64,000 nt of DNA from Sthenelais limicola (GCA_942159475.1 OW804095.1:148666808-148730807); one strand, 5' to 3'; numbered from the stretch's first letter, positions 52,462 to 63,306 are shown. The notes: generated from the sequence alone by a model not told the origin. Program-made: numbers and translations.

Positions 52462-52765
52462 GAAATGTTTGACCTTGAAACATGACCGCCAAATTACTTT
52501 GACATTAAATAGTTTTCATTTTCCCCAATAAATTAAGTTTGACCTTGAAAAATGGTTTGACGTTGAGTAGTGACATTCAAATGACCTTGACATTGCAGAG
52601 TTCTTGTTTCTATCCAAAAATCTGACCTTGAAAGTTTGACCATGAAAAATTATTTGACCTTGGGATATGACCTCCAAATGACCTTGAAATTTAATATTTT
52701 TATTTTCTACGCAAAACAAAATATTTGATCCTGAAAAATTATTTGACCTTCAAATGACATTAAGA
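52462..52765 (-). promoter_or_regulatory. cluster of TGACCTTGA motifs (TCAAGGTCA on minus)
   Basis: About five exact TGACCTTGA words and several one-mismatch versions occur within 300 bp, mixed with ATGACC and TGACAT. TCAAGGTCA is the extended half-site bound by orphan nuclear receptors of the ERR/SF-1 type. The array could be regulatory but is more probably a degraded simple repeat. Confidence 0.4.
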
Positions 52766-52774
52766 TATAACTAA

Positions 52775-52853
52775 ACGCAAGTGGCTTTTGGTGAGTGTCT
52801 TTCACAAGTGCCAAAGGCACGCATGAAAGACACTCACCAAAAGCCACTTGCGT
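52775..52853. repeat. 79-bp foldback hairpin
   Basis: Perfect 30-bp arms (52775-52804 and 52824-52853; ACGCAAGTGGCTTTTGGTGA...) around a 19-base loop that itself folds (GTGCC AAA GGCAC). Further out, ATATAACTAAAC (about 52764-52775) is mirrored by GTTTAGTTATAT near 52887-52898, so it may be a small foldback element. Confidence 0.85.
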
Positions 52854-52999
52854 TTTGTGAATCCGTTGCCCCATATGCAGCTCAAGTTTAGTTATATTTT
52901 TATGCCATGATATATATTTAAGAGTTATTTAATCATTATTTACCTTCATTGCATGTCATGCAACCCTCAGACTCGGCAAAAACAAGCGCTTACAATGTT

Positions 53000-53049
53000 G
53001 CGTCATGAAATGAGCGTCATGAAATGAGCGTCATGAAATGAGCGTCATT
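53000..53049 (+). repeat. 14-bp tandem repeat, about 3.5 copies
   Basis: GCGTCATGAAATGA repeated head to tail. It lies immediately left of a (GTGA)n short repeat copy. Confidence 0.8.
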
Positions 53050-53086
53050 GATTGGCGCAAGTAAATATAAAGTAACTGGTTACTCA

Positions 53087-53282
53087 CTGGGTAAGACCTT
53101 AAAGTGCCTGGTCCTGGGTGAGACCTTAAAGTGCCTTTCTGTCTCTTTTCTCTGTCTCTCTCCCTTCTTCTCTATCTCTTTTTCCTGGGTATGATCATAA
53201 ACTGCCTCCCTCTCAGCTCTCCCGCCCTTGATATAACACTTCAAAGTGTTGATAAGGGCGTGAAGCCACCAATCTCACTCAC
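53087..53282 (-). repeat. (GTGA)n short repeat, reverse copy
   Basis: Reverse orientation of 40375-40550. Its outer end, CTGGGT.AGACCTTAAAGTGCC, is duplicated in tandem. Confidence 0.8.
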
Positions 53283-54517
53283 AGCTAGGCCTGTGGAGTA
53301 AGCTGGTGGCTAAGGTCAAGGTCGCCTTCTTGAGCTGGGAGCTGGATAAATTGGATGTGCTCCTGTTGGCTACTGGAGTGGGACTGGATTGCCCCCGCCA
53401 TATTTATAGGTAAATCTAGTAAAAGCACCTCAGACCTCAGAGAAAGCACCCTACAGGAGGTGCCCTCCTGGGTGGTCAGGCACCTGGAGGGCCCAGATTT
53501 GTGTTTGTCCCTTGAAGGTATTTTTTTCATAAATTGCATCTAAATAATCGTAGGATGGCATCTATGGTGTCAAATAAAAGCTCTCTAAATCAGCTATTTG
53601 AATCTGTCATCATTGAATCAATTGATCAATTCGTTTTTTTCTTATTTGTATTTATATTTGGGGGAACCTATTTAAAGGGTAATTCTATGCATATTTCTAA
53701 GCAGTTTTTATACGTTAAAAACACAGAAAAACCATAAAATGTCACTCAGTACCTTTGAAGCAATTTTATACAATACCTATCAGCCTATTCATAAACAAAC
53801 TTTTACACAATCTTCCTTAGATAGCCCTTTATTAACATGGTTTTTTGTATCATCATCATATCTTTATTTTTAACTAATAAACTGACTCAAAAATCGTCTA
53901 TTATTAATTCACACCTTCAAATTTAGACCACTCTGAGCACTGTTCTGGAAGTTTCAACTCTATGCTAAAATAGTGAAAAACATAAACGTTTTTCATGATG
54001 ATCTATACTTAAACATGTCTTTATTGATTACCAATTACCAAAACCTATTCCAACATCATGCAAAATATGCAGTATTGTCATATTTAACAGGCTATTAACA
54101 TATTGTATGTTTCACATACCATATCGTATGTTTCACTGACTGACATGGTCACTTCAGATGTTGAATAAACACATGTGAATGTAGTAAATGAGTACTAAAT
54201 CATGCATAACTATTAACTAGATATGTATGGCTGTCTTTTAAAGTAACTTGGGGCCATCTGTGGCCAACTTGAAGGACTCTGCATGTACACCAAAATTAAG
54301 CCTCTTTAACCTCTTCTGGAGAGTCACACAGAAAATAAAGTAAACCTGACCCCCCAAATATTTTGTTTCGCATGTCATATCGTAAGTTTCACCAGCTCGC
54401 ATGGTCCTTTCTAACAATGAATAAACACATGTAAATGTGGTAAACACCAACTAAATTATGCTTAACTTGAAAGTGATTAACTATCAACTAGCCTTTTAAA
54501 AAACTAATTTAACATGT
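53283..54517. other. non-coding, with a direct repeat near the right end
   Basis: No gene seen. Blocks at about 54118-54222 and 54366-54497 are diverged direct copies: CATATCGTA.GTTTCAC, then GAATAAACACATGT.AATGT, then ATTAACTA. These may be the terminal region of the element that carries the adjacent gene. Confidence 0.4.
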
Positions 54518-56038
54518 TTAACATTTTTCTTTGAAAACTGAAATAGTTGCTGCCAGATCACTTTGTGTCAGTTGAAAGTGTGTAGTCTTAGAATGACCAT
54601 GCTCAGTTGGAGCACCCACAATACCAAGGAGATCTTCCTGTGGCACCCACAACTCATCTATTGATGTTGGCCACTTGAATCTATTTGTGCAGCGATGTTT
54701 GTATCCTGGGGTCATGAAATGCAGAAGGTATTGGTCATCATCTGAGGTCTCAATGATCTTTCCAAGGTACCATTTGTTGTTGTACAATGCAGGTACCCAT
54801 GCCCCAACAACATAATCTGATGGTTTTCCTGCAGCTTCTTGCTCCTCAGCGTCAGGAGGAACCTCTTGCCCTTCAGTGTCAGGAGGAACCTCTTGTTCCT
54901 CTGTGTCAGGAGCAACCTCTTGTTCCTCTGTGTCAGCAGCTGCAGCATCAGCCTCTGGCTCAAAAAGTTGAAATGTTTTCCAGCCTTCACACTGGAGAGG
55001 GTAAGTGCCATTATCAAAGCAACATGGTCTGTGGCATGATGTTGCCCTGACTGCTACCTCCACCCCTGGCTTGGTGCAGACGATGGTGTGCATCTTCATG
55101 ATACCCTTGATTGTTTTCTTTGCATGTATTTGGCTCAGTTCACTGCGGGCATCCTTTATTTGTTGAACAGAAACATACACATATTTTATAGCTGTTGATT
55201 GACGGTTGCCAGCGACAGTAAACATGAAGGCATCCTCAATAGCCCCTTGACGACGGATGACATTGTCGGCCATGCGCTTTGCAGCAGCACCAACACCATT
55301 GCAAGGCCCCTTGCCATGGCCTGCTGCAAAGTAATTCCAGGTGGCATGCAATTGGAATAGTTCAAAATGTTTTGCTAACACACTGATGCAAGAGATGTTT
55401 TTGTACTGACGTGTTGGCCCATCTGTCAGGTAATGCAGGTATTTAATGTGGGGGAATTTGTTCTTTATATGTGTTGTTATCATCCGGATGAAACAAAAAA
55501 TGGCTCCAGCATCATGGGTCCGGTCATCAGATAAGAAAGCCAGATACTCGTGGCTTTTTTCCCCATCACATTTCGTGTAATGGATGACTACTGGATGTAC
55601 AGTAATCAGCTCCCTCCCATAGTATTCAGATTGTGGGGCATTAGCATGAGTTACAGTCCAATTTTCTGCAAAGTCCATCTGGACAGAGCAGTGGATGTCA
55701 CTCATGTTTGTTTGTGTAAAGTGTGCTGCAGAGTGCTGTTGATGGACTGTATCGATGTGGTCAACCATCATATCTTTGGTTGAAATAACATCGTCGATGA
55801 ATTGCTCTCTGTCCATTTCTGTTTTAACACATTTTAGCTTTTTTGTAGTTTGGCCATCCCCATAAATGTGCTCAACACGCTTCCACTCTTGGAAAAGAAC
55901 TTTTGGTGGTAGGCTTTCTCCAATTTCACGCAGCCTCTCATTATTCACTTCTGCCACAAACGTTTCAACTAAACGAGGCAGGCCAAACCCTCGATAAGAC
56001 TCCATCTTGAGCGCAAAGTTTTGGTGTCTTATGCACAT
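54518..56038 (-). CDS. transposase-like protein of a repeated invertebrate family
   Basis: 506 codons. Motifs in order: CIRHQNFAL (Cys/His), VQMDFAENWT (~120), ITVHPVVIHY, FLSDDRTHD, YLTDGPTRQYKN (~203), HATWNYFAAGHGKGPCNGVG (~231) and AAAKRMAD. The Asp residues in MDFAENW and TDGPTRQYKN and the HGKGPC block look like the catalytic core of a DDE-type transposase. From memory this is an uncharacterised multi-copy family. The last block usually reads PCDGVG; here it reads PCNGVG, a possible inactivating change. An acidic 10-residue repeat (DTEEQEVPP-like, four copies, 54837-54950) and a C-terminal SH3/tudor-like stretch (VGAWVPALYNNKWYLGKI) follow. Confidence 0.6.
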   Translation of the reverse strand: MCIRHQNFALKMESYRGFGLPRLVETFVAEVNNERLREIGESLPPKVLFQEWKRVEHIYGDGQTTKKLKCVKTEMDREQFIDDVISTKDMMVDHIDTVHQQHSAAHFTQTNMSDIHCSVQMDFAENWTVTHANAPQSEYYGRELITVHPVVIHYTKCDGEKSHEYLAFLSDDRTHDAGAIFCFIRMITTHIKNKFPHIKYLHYLTDGPTRQYKNISCISVLAKHFELFQLHATWNYFAAGHGKGPCNGVGAAAKRMADNVIRRQGAIEDAFMFTVAGNRQSTAIKYVYVSVQQIKDARSELSQIHAKKTIKGIMKMHTIVCTKPGVEVAVRATSCHRPCCFDNGTYPLQCEGWKTFQLFEPEADAAAADTEEQEVAPDTEEQEVPPDTEGQEVPPDAEEQEAAGKPSDYVVGAWVPALYNNKWYLGKIIETSDDDQYLLHFMTPGYKHRCTNRFKWPTSIDELWVPQEDLLGIVGAPTEHGHSKTTHFQLTQSDLAATISVFKEKC

Positions 56039-57195
56039 TTTTACACATTACACATTTTCAAACTGGATGAGACCTTGACGATTTAGCGGTGTTGTGCACG
56101 GATCTTTGCAAAGTATGATGTGCTGACAGTGTTGCCAGGGTTTTCTTCATTGTATTTGCGACAAAGGATGTGGACATATTCAAGCAGTAGGATCTTCTGA
56201 TATTTGACTTTGTCTATGGTGATGACATCTTTTTTCCCAGGCATTGTCGTTGAATTATCTGACCGTTTTAAAAACTCCAAAATTTTATGTTCTTGCACGG
56301 CTGATTTAGTGTTTGGGCGGCTTTCAGGAACTTCTTTGCCAGCGTCCTTCGGTCAATCTTCACATCTCGTGCTAGTCTTGATGCAATCCGATTTTCTCTC
56401 ACATCAGCTGGTGGAATTATGATTCGCACAAGTTTATTCTTCCTTTTAGGGGTCATGTTTTGAAGAGATTGAGTCAGAATACCATGAACTTTCTTAGCAT
56501 GAGCACTGTTGGGAGACTCATTTGCTGAGGAAACATGTGATGTTGTGGGAGTTAATATGGCAGTATTTGTATGTTGAAGTTCTTTCGACTGTTGAATTGA
56601 GTAGGGGGTAGAGTCATTCTCCAACATGATGGGCCTTTGTTCGGCGGGGACAGAAGTTGGTCCACTTCCTAACTCAGCGGGAACAGAGGTTGGTCCACTC
56701 ACTAACTTGGTGGGGGCAGAGGTTGGTTCACTTTGTAACTTGGCGGGGGAAAAGGTTGGTCCACTCTGTAACTCAGCGGGGGAAAAGGTTGGTCCACTCT
56801 GTAACTCAGCGGGGGAAGAGGTTGGTCCATTTTCTAACTCAGTGGGGATAGAGGTTGGTCCACTCTCTAACTCGGTGGGGGAAGAGGTTGGTCCATTCTC
56901 TAACTCGGTGGGGGAAGAGGTTGGTCCACTGTGTAACTCGGTGGGGGAAGAGGTTGGTCCATTATCTAACTCGGTGGGGGAAGAGGTTGGTCCACTCTCT
57001 AACTCGGTGGGGGAAGAGGTTGGTCCATTCTCTAACTCGGTGGGGGAAGAGGTTGGTCCACTGTGTAACTCGGTGGGGAAAGAGGTTGGTCCATTATCTA
57101 ACTCGGTGGGGGAAGAGGTTGGTCCACTCTCTAACTCGGTGGGGGAAGAGATTGGTCCATTCTCTAACTCGGTGGGGGAAGAGGTTGGTCCATTC
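56039..57195 (-). pseudogene. N-terminal part of the same gene, broken by stops
   Basis: 56298-56083 (TIDKVKYQKILLLEYVHILCRKYNEE) and 56702-56268 (a Ser/Thr-rich region, then KRKNKLVRIIIPP and SRLARDVKIDRRTLAKKFL) read as the upstream part of the transposase-like protein, in more than one frame. In-frame stops lie between 56083 and 56038. Further upstream the frame stays open through the 33-bp minisatellite (unit SPTELESGPTS), so the array is or was protein-coding on this strand. Confidence 0.5.
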
Positions 57196-57405
57196 CTGGG
57201 TAAGACCTTAAAGGGCCTTTCTGTCTCTTTTCTCTGTCTCTCTCTCCCTTCTTCTCTATCTCTATTTCCTGGGTATGATCATAAACTGCCTCCCTCTCAG
57301 CTCTCCCGCCCTTGATATAACACTTCAAAGTGTTGATAAGGGCGTAAAGCAACCAATCTCACTCACTCACTCACTCTAACTCGGTGGGGGAAGAGGTTGG
57401 TCCAC
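56640..57405. repeat. 33-bp minisatellite, about 17 units, split by a short repeat
   Basis: The unit GAGGTTGGTCCACTCTCTAA + CTCGGTGGGGGAA is 33 bp (11 codons). About 16.6 units run from 56640 to 57195 and one more follows the insertion (57375-57405). A four-unit (132-bp) higher-order pattern repeats at about 56891 and 57023. Both strands are open throughout (plus: GEEVGPLSNSV; minus: SPTELESGPTS). Confidence 0.92.
57196..57374 (-). repeat. (GTGA)n short repeat inserted in the minisatellite
   Basis: 179 bp, from CTGGGTAAGACC to ...CTCACTCACTCAC. It sits between GTCCATTC and TCTAACTCGG, which are contiguous in other units, so the exact empty site is known and there is no target duplication. 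Confidence 0.88.
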
Positions 57406-59248
57406 TACAATATAGATATATGATATCGCATGTCCACACCTCAGACCATCAACACTTTTAAAGCCTCTACCGATCGCATGTTGATTCTAATGGTGTCCCC
57501 ATCACATGTGTTGAGAGCATGGTTTGTTTAGTATCAATGAAAAAGTAAAATAGAGGCTTTGACTAACATTTATTTCACTTACAGATGATTATAGTGACGT
57601 ACTGTCAACAAATGCCACCAGTCTCCATACCTAGTGTTGTTGTTTGTCCTGCCATCTGTCTAGAGCAACGGAACTAGAACGTTAAAACGGGTTTAAAAGC
57701 TTTTTTCAGCTCCCGATGTTTTCCCCTTTGAATCCAGCGGAAATCATAACGTACGTTTCGCCTATCCCAAATGGCGCGGAATTTGGATTATGTTTACTGT
57801 TTTTGGATTACCTTGGCTGTTCTAGACATTTATAAAGAAGGTAATTTGCATTTAAATGTATCCAAATCATTTGAGATGTGTTTCAAGGAGTTGACGACTG
57901 TATTTACTGCTATATGAGACAAATATGGACAAATATAGTGCTCCATACTGAAGAAGTGATGATGAAGTGAAACGTACACTATATCACTATGATCTGTGTA
58001 TACTTTTTTTCCAGGTGTAGTAGAAATATCTAAATTGAGCATTGACTCAAAATAACATGCCAATAACATTTGTTTGGTTAAAGTGCTGCTATGCGGAGAT
58101 TATCTAAGATGTACACATTTTTTTTATTGGAATATAATAGTGTTTTGTGTTTATATCGGACGTCCATATCTCATAATTTTCTGTGACATAATTTTATATA
58201 GACTTCATAAAAAAGGTTTCCATCTGAAAACAATGAACATAAAGTATAAATATGATAATGATAGGCACAAGTATGTGTCCCAGGCAGTATTTTTCGTGTT
58301 GACGTGGTTTCCAGGGATTATTAAGTGGGTTTGGTTTCCCACAAGAATGGGAATTTTCAGTAAAACTCATGATTAAATATGATTTGTCAGATTAAATCAG
58401 TTTTGATTGAAAGATGAGGGAACATGGCGTGCAAGGACGGATGTATCTGTTTTGCTTTGTGGACATATGGTGTTCAATAGGTGAAAATAAACACTATTTA
58501 TCTAGAAGTAGTATAATTGACACTAGTACAGTTTGGTGAAACATACAATAATTAGTACATTGGCCTGGAGAATGACCCATATGTGATATGACTCTGTCAA
58601 TGAAACACACCATTCATTTAGTATGAGTGTAATTTTCACGGGGCACCTTGCCCCGTAAGGCCTGGTTCAAGGTGCCCCACTCTGACTTTTACAATTTAAA
58701 CTTATATTTGCCAAAAGCGATTGAACATATGAAATCAACAACCCCACACAAAAGTCCAAAATTAACATTTTTTATTTTATAATGTGTTATTTTCTGATAT
58801 TTTTGGGACTAAAAATAGAATTTTCGTCCCACCTTAAAATTTTACTTTGGGTCATGGGTTGGGTTAGTTAGGTTACCCAACCCTGGCATGGCCTGTCGCA
58901 GACAGGCTTGGGTGCGTTTCCATACCAATTACTGTTGGATTTAAGAGGACTAGATACTTTGTTAACATCCTTTATTCATCGCATCATGGCTGCTGTTGGT
59001 ATAGTCTTTGCAATGCCTCATAGTAGTCGTGGCAATGCCTGCATGGTCTGCTAATTTTTCTAATGAATCATTCTGTCGAAGACGCACTAGGGTAAAGAAA
59101 AACTGACCAATTCTTGAATTCTTTGCATTGCTGCTTGATGGTGGGAGATTGGTTTAAAAAAGTAAACACAGTTAGGATTCTCCTGGAAGTGTCCCCAATA
59201 ATATAGATAGGCCAGTGTAGAAGACTGACTTCTGGTCGTTTTCACATA
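57406..59248. other. no gene seen
   Basis: AT-rich non-coding sequence. TGAAACGTAC (about 57968) and TGAAACATAC (about 58539) are reverse forms of GTATGTTTCA motifs on the other side of the transposase-like gene (about 54105-54140). A GGGGCACCTTGCCCCG palindrome-like patch lies near 58638-58676. Confidence 0.4.
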
Positions 59249-61130
59249 TCAGAGCTGTGGAGAATTGAGCAGGCTCATTTTAGGTGTTGGTTTAGGGGCA
59301 AGGTTATGGGTTGGATCGTGCACAGGTACATTAGCCAACTCAGCATGAGTGCCATTACCGGATACATTTGGAGGCATGAATATACTCAGGTGTGATGAGT
59401 TTCTCATACGCTGGACTCCCTCTGACTTCTGCATGACGACAGCGTTCCCTTCCTTCCTTATCACCTTGTAGGGTTCTGGTTCGAACGTTGGAGAGATTTT
59501 GTTCTTCCTGTTCTTGTCCTTGGATAGAACCATATCTCCCACTTTGATTACACTTTCCGTGCTTCGACGTTGGGAGTCAATGTACTCTGGTTTTTAGCTT
59601 ATGGTGAGTGTCATAGTCTCTCACTGGTTTGTCTTGTACTTCATGGTGTTTGTCCACATCAACTTGTGGAAGCTTGTCTCAAAGAGTGTATCCCATCAGC
59701 AAGAAACTTGGCGTTTGGCCGGTTGATGCATGCAGGGTAATTCGGTAGTGGAAAAGAAACTCAGACATGGCTTCTTTCCAATTGCTCTTTTCAATTTCAG
59801 CAATCCTTTTATTGCTTTGAGCTGAGTTCTGTTGAATCTTTCCACCTCCCCATTGCTGAGGGGCCAATATGGAATGCCCTTCAGGTGCTCGATGTTGCAT
59901 TCCTGCAGGTAGGTCTCAAACTCTGCTGAGACAAAGGGTGGGCTGTTGTCACTTATGAGTTTCTCAGGGTATCCATGGGTGCAGAACATCTTTTGGAGTG
60001 CAGCTTTCACATCCTTTGCTTGTGTTCGCTTCATGTAGCAGACCTCAGGCCATCTGCTGCAGTAGTCGACTAGAACTAGCAGATGATGTCCGTGGGGTAC
60101 CTCCAATAGGTCTACTGTGACAAGACCACAGTTTGTTAGGCAACATAGTGTAGGCTCGGGGCTCGGGGCTCGGGCCTAGAGGCACCGCCTGCAAGCTAGC
60201 AGGGGTAGCAAGATTTTTTTTTTTTAAATATTTTTATTGGCCACATTACATTACATTTTTTTAATTCATATTCACCTCAAAATTACGCATAACAAACACA
60301 GCTGTTATATTTCGTGCGTTGCCCTGTCATCACTACATTATTATTTAACAAATTTCAAGTTTGCTCACAAAACTCATCTCATTAGACATTGCAAAATCAA
60401 ATATTTATAAGATTTAAATGGCTGTTCTAACCGCCACGAATACATTCAATCTCTGTGGAGAAACATTACGATCTATTCTCGATACTCTTAGTGGTCATTA
60501 CCTTACATAAACATACTATCAAGATACCCTATTCTAGACGACATGTACATTTCCCAATCACACACTGCCCAGCTGATCGATTCAACTGGTCTATTCAAGT
60601 CAATGGTCATTAGTTTAGGTCGATTTCGCCGCAGGGTAAAAACGGGAGACCAAATAAAAACAACAATAGCAATTATACATCATTCAACACTTCTCTGTAT
60701 CTATTTAACAGAACAATTTTCAGTTGCCTATGATCAGTGATTGCTTTAATATTTGCTGGTAACTCGTTCCAATTGGATATACCATTATACATGATGGATC
60801 TCTTATATCTTTCCGTTTTTGGAAGTATTAGCTCCAAATTGGGGACCATATCTCTTTGTAATTCTATGCACTTCTCTGCAGCTTTGTCCATTTCTGTCCA
60901 CCAACACATACTTCGCAGTCTGCTTTTGGTGCAAACGATGCTTGGTCGATCACTTTGTCTCTGAGTGCTGTAGGGACAACCAGGCGGTTTCCTCGAAGGA
61001 CATTGTATCCTGCGATCCAGAGTTCATCTTTGATAGCCTTGAATAGTGTGCCATTCAGGCTTGTCCAGTCTTGTGAAATGATGGCTTTTCTCACTAGGAT
61101 AAGAGTTATAATCTTCTTTGGAAGCTCTGC
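59249..61130 (-). pseudogene. gypsy-type integrase fragment
   Basis: Pieces in order on the minus strand: pre-integrase region (KDELWIAGYNVLRGNRLVVPTALRDKVIDQA, in part, 61094-60920) and the end of the zinc-binding region (WWTEMDKAAEKC near 60905-60870). An inserted LINE tail (60211-60868) follows. Then come the integrase core with LVDYCSRWPEV, LISDNSPPFVS and NGEVERFNRT (60106-59696, frameshifted at the end) and the C-terminal domain (GDMVLSKDKNRKNK ... PYKVIRKEGNAVV, 59542-59249). No LTRs were found. It replaces the 3' part of the hAT-like gene to its right. Confidence 0.8.
60211..60868 (-). mobile_element. 5'-truncated LINE 3' end
   Basis: Encodes a short RT C-terminus (ERYKRSIMYNGISNWNELP ... 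ANIKAI, stop near 60673), then a 3' UTR with AATAAA and a poly(A) tail (T-run at about 60213-60225 on plus). It lies within the gypsy integrase fragment. I did not find a clear target duplication. Confidence 0.65.
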
Positions 61131-61134
61131 TGGA

Positions 61135-62343
61135 AACGGAATTGTGTTTCCCCATGTTCACTGATGCATTTTCGAGACTTAGCCCAACACAATTCTCCCA
61201 TGGAACACTATCATGTGACATGATGGTTTCAATTGCTTGGAATATGCATTCAGCAGTGGCTTATTGTTTTCCTGTTGTGACACACATGTCAACAAACCGT
61301 TAATTGATCACGCCACAATAAAAAATGCAAACTGTGAGTGGGTTCATTTTTTCTGATCCTGGAAAATAAATAAATGATTCATCTAATTCATTGATATCTA
61401 ATCTGAAAAAGCCACCACACTTCAGGTCAGTTAGCACTGGAGTAGAATATAAAAAAGAATCAGACAATATCCAACAAGAGGTTCAGAACATAATGTGTCT
61501 TGAATTTTATACCTGTGAATAACTTACCAGTGTCATTGGAGCCATCTGTACAAATTGTAAATGGTTGATTTTTCATTAAAGCAATTGTGTTGCTAAGGAA
61601 AAATGGTTTCAAGGTCAAGTTCAGGATACAGCTGGTCTTGGTACTGGCACAGGAGTATGATTTCGTTATTTCTGGGTCTTGAGAAGATGTCTTTAAACAG
61701 AGGTCCTAGGTGATCGCTAATAGCAAGCGGCAAGTTATGTTGAGCTATCAATGTTCACACCTTCACTTCAGCCCTACGAGTCTACAACAATATATGGGTA
61801 GACAATTAATTTAATACCGCATAAAACATTGGGGTATATATATGCAACAACACAGTTGCAAAATAAGCCAGTAGTTGAAATATAAACCTATACCTACCTG
61901 AAGTACAAACCTTGTATTCTAGGTGTCATTTTACTGATTGTGGGCACAGCAACCGCAAATCTTGTGATAGATGTATTAGTTTTTACATCATTTGCCTCTC
62001 TTATGTGGCCTGTGGTTTCGATGTGACCCTTAACATCAGCAATTCCTTGGTGGCCACAGCTACGTTCCATGTTGCATACTGTACATCTGTAAATTCCAGA
62101 TTAGTTAACTTTGCTGCCTTAAATGGCTTATAACTGAAAAAGACAGAATTAATTGAACATGGTGATGATTTAAATGAATTTAATTTTACCTGAAGGAGGA
62201 TGTTGTAGATCCCTTCATAATGAAAGGCCTTGTGTCTGTATACTGCTTTTGGAACATACTCTTATAATTGGAAGCTCCAGCATATTTCCCTGTGAGTCCA
62301 GAAGCGAGGTAGAACTTGAGCTCTGTTTCCCTTCATCCATATC
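61135..62343 (-). pseudogene. hAT-like transposase-derived gene, four exons, inactivated
   Basis: Exon A (62343-62190): LKFYLASGLTGKYAGASNY ... RPFIMKGSTTSSF. Exon B (62086-61898): CTVCNMERSCGHQGIADV ... HIETTGHI, a BED-like C2..H..H finger, phased to exon A across AG|A. Exon C (61773-61528): AEVKV, an in-frame TGA, then TLIAQHNLPLAISDHLGPLF, a frameshift, then PFTICTDGSNDTG with a first catalytic Asp. Exon D (61358 to about 61135): MNPLTVCIF..., an in-frame stop, then SVPWENCVGLSLENASVN. All exons have good acceptors and GTAAGT/GTAGGT-type donors. The order matches BED-finger/hAT-type proteins common in fish and invertebrates. The 3' end is cut by gypsy sequence. Confidence 0.75.
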
Positions 62344-63140
62344 CTATAAAAATAGATTAACAATGACAATCTGACAGTGACAATTATCTGACAATCATGA
62401 ATATAATGATGTTCAAATATCTTGGCCAAAGATCTCCGTACTCTGGAATAACTTAAGGCGATGTGGGTTTTATTACAATCAAGAATATATATATTAAATT
62501 TAGTGGATAATTAAAGCAAGGTAAAGGGAAATCCTGCCTGGCCCCCCCCCACACACACATACACATACAAATCTTCACATCTTCACAGTACACAATACAT
62601 ACATATTCTTCTAAAGCATAATAACCAGCTGATCTATGTCCAATCTGCTTATTAAATGTGTGTTTTTCTGAAACATGAGCTGCTCATACCAAAGTGTCAA
62701 AGCTCAGATAACAGATCTGGGTATTGTTTCATCCAGAGAGTAGATCTATCTACCACATGTACATGTGTACATTCCTTTTCCCCAGGTAATGAATTGTAAA
62801 ATGATCAGGGCCTTCTGAGATTAGGGCCTTCTGAGATTAGGGCTTTGGGGAATGTTGCTATAAACTCCACTGTGAACACCAGTTGCCATCGGAGAGGTTT
62901 TAACTTTTATCCTATAGAATTATAGAATTAGGAGTTAGATACTAGTAGAAGAAGATACTAATTAATTTCTATTTGGGCCCTCCAACATAGGAGGGGGAGA
63001 AGCGGGGGGGGGGGGGGTAATTGGCCTCTCAGAAAGCCTCATAATTATATGATTAGGACTAACCTCGATTAGCATCTAACCTCGATCTAAGGTCTACATT
63101 TACACCCTGAATTAGCATGTTATAATATATAGGTACTTAC

Positions 63141-63306
63141 CAAAGAGGACAGCTTTAACTTTGAGGTTGTTAAACTGCTTTTTTTCTGTTGTCCCACATC
63201 CAGTCCAGTTGTGGCTCAAAGCCAACTCATGGCCCAACAGGGATTGAATGACTAATTTGGTGGTTGCCTCCACTGTCTCACCACCAATAACAGAGAGTTT
63301 TGCCAC
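63141..63306 (-). CDS. DUF4806-like exon
   Basis: Bounded by a good acceptor (TTTGTTTCAG, exon start 63306) and donor (TTTG|GTAAGT, exon end 63141). Encodes VAKLSVIGGETVEATTKLV ... ELALSHNWTG...KKQFNNL. The GG start, a helix of the type TKL(V/M)...LL, NWTG and K..F..L are the pattern I associate with DUF4806. It could be an upstream exon of the hAT-like gene to the left or a separate gene. No stop is present in the exon. Confidence 0.5.

Noticed and set aside
53000..53049. CRISPR-like short repeats
   Set aside because: Head-to-tail 14-bp repeat without spacers in a eukaryotic genome.
56626..57315. 229-codon plus-strand frame of VGPLSNSVGEE repeats
   Set aside because: It is the 33-bp minisatellite read on the plus strand. 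The minus strand joins conserved transposase-like sequence, so that strand is the likelier coding one.
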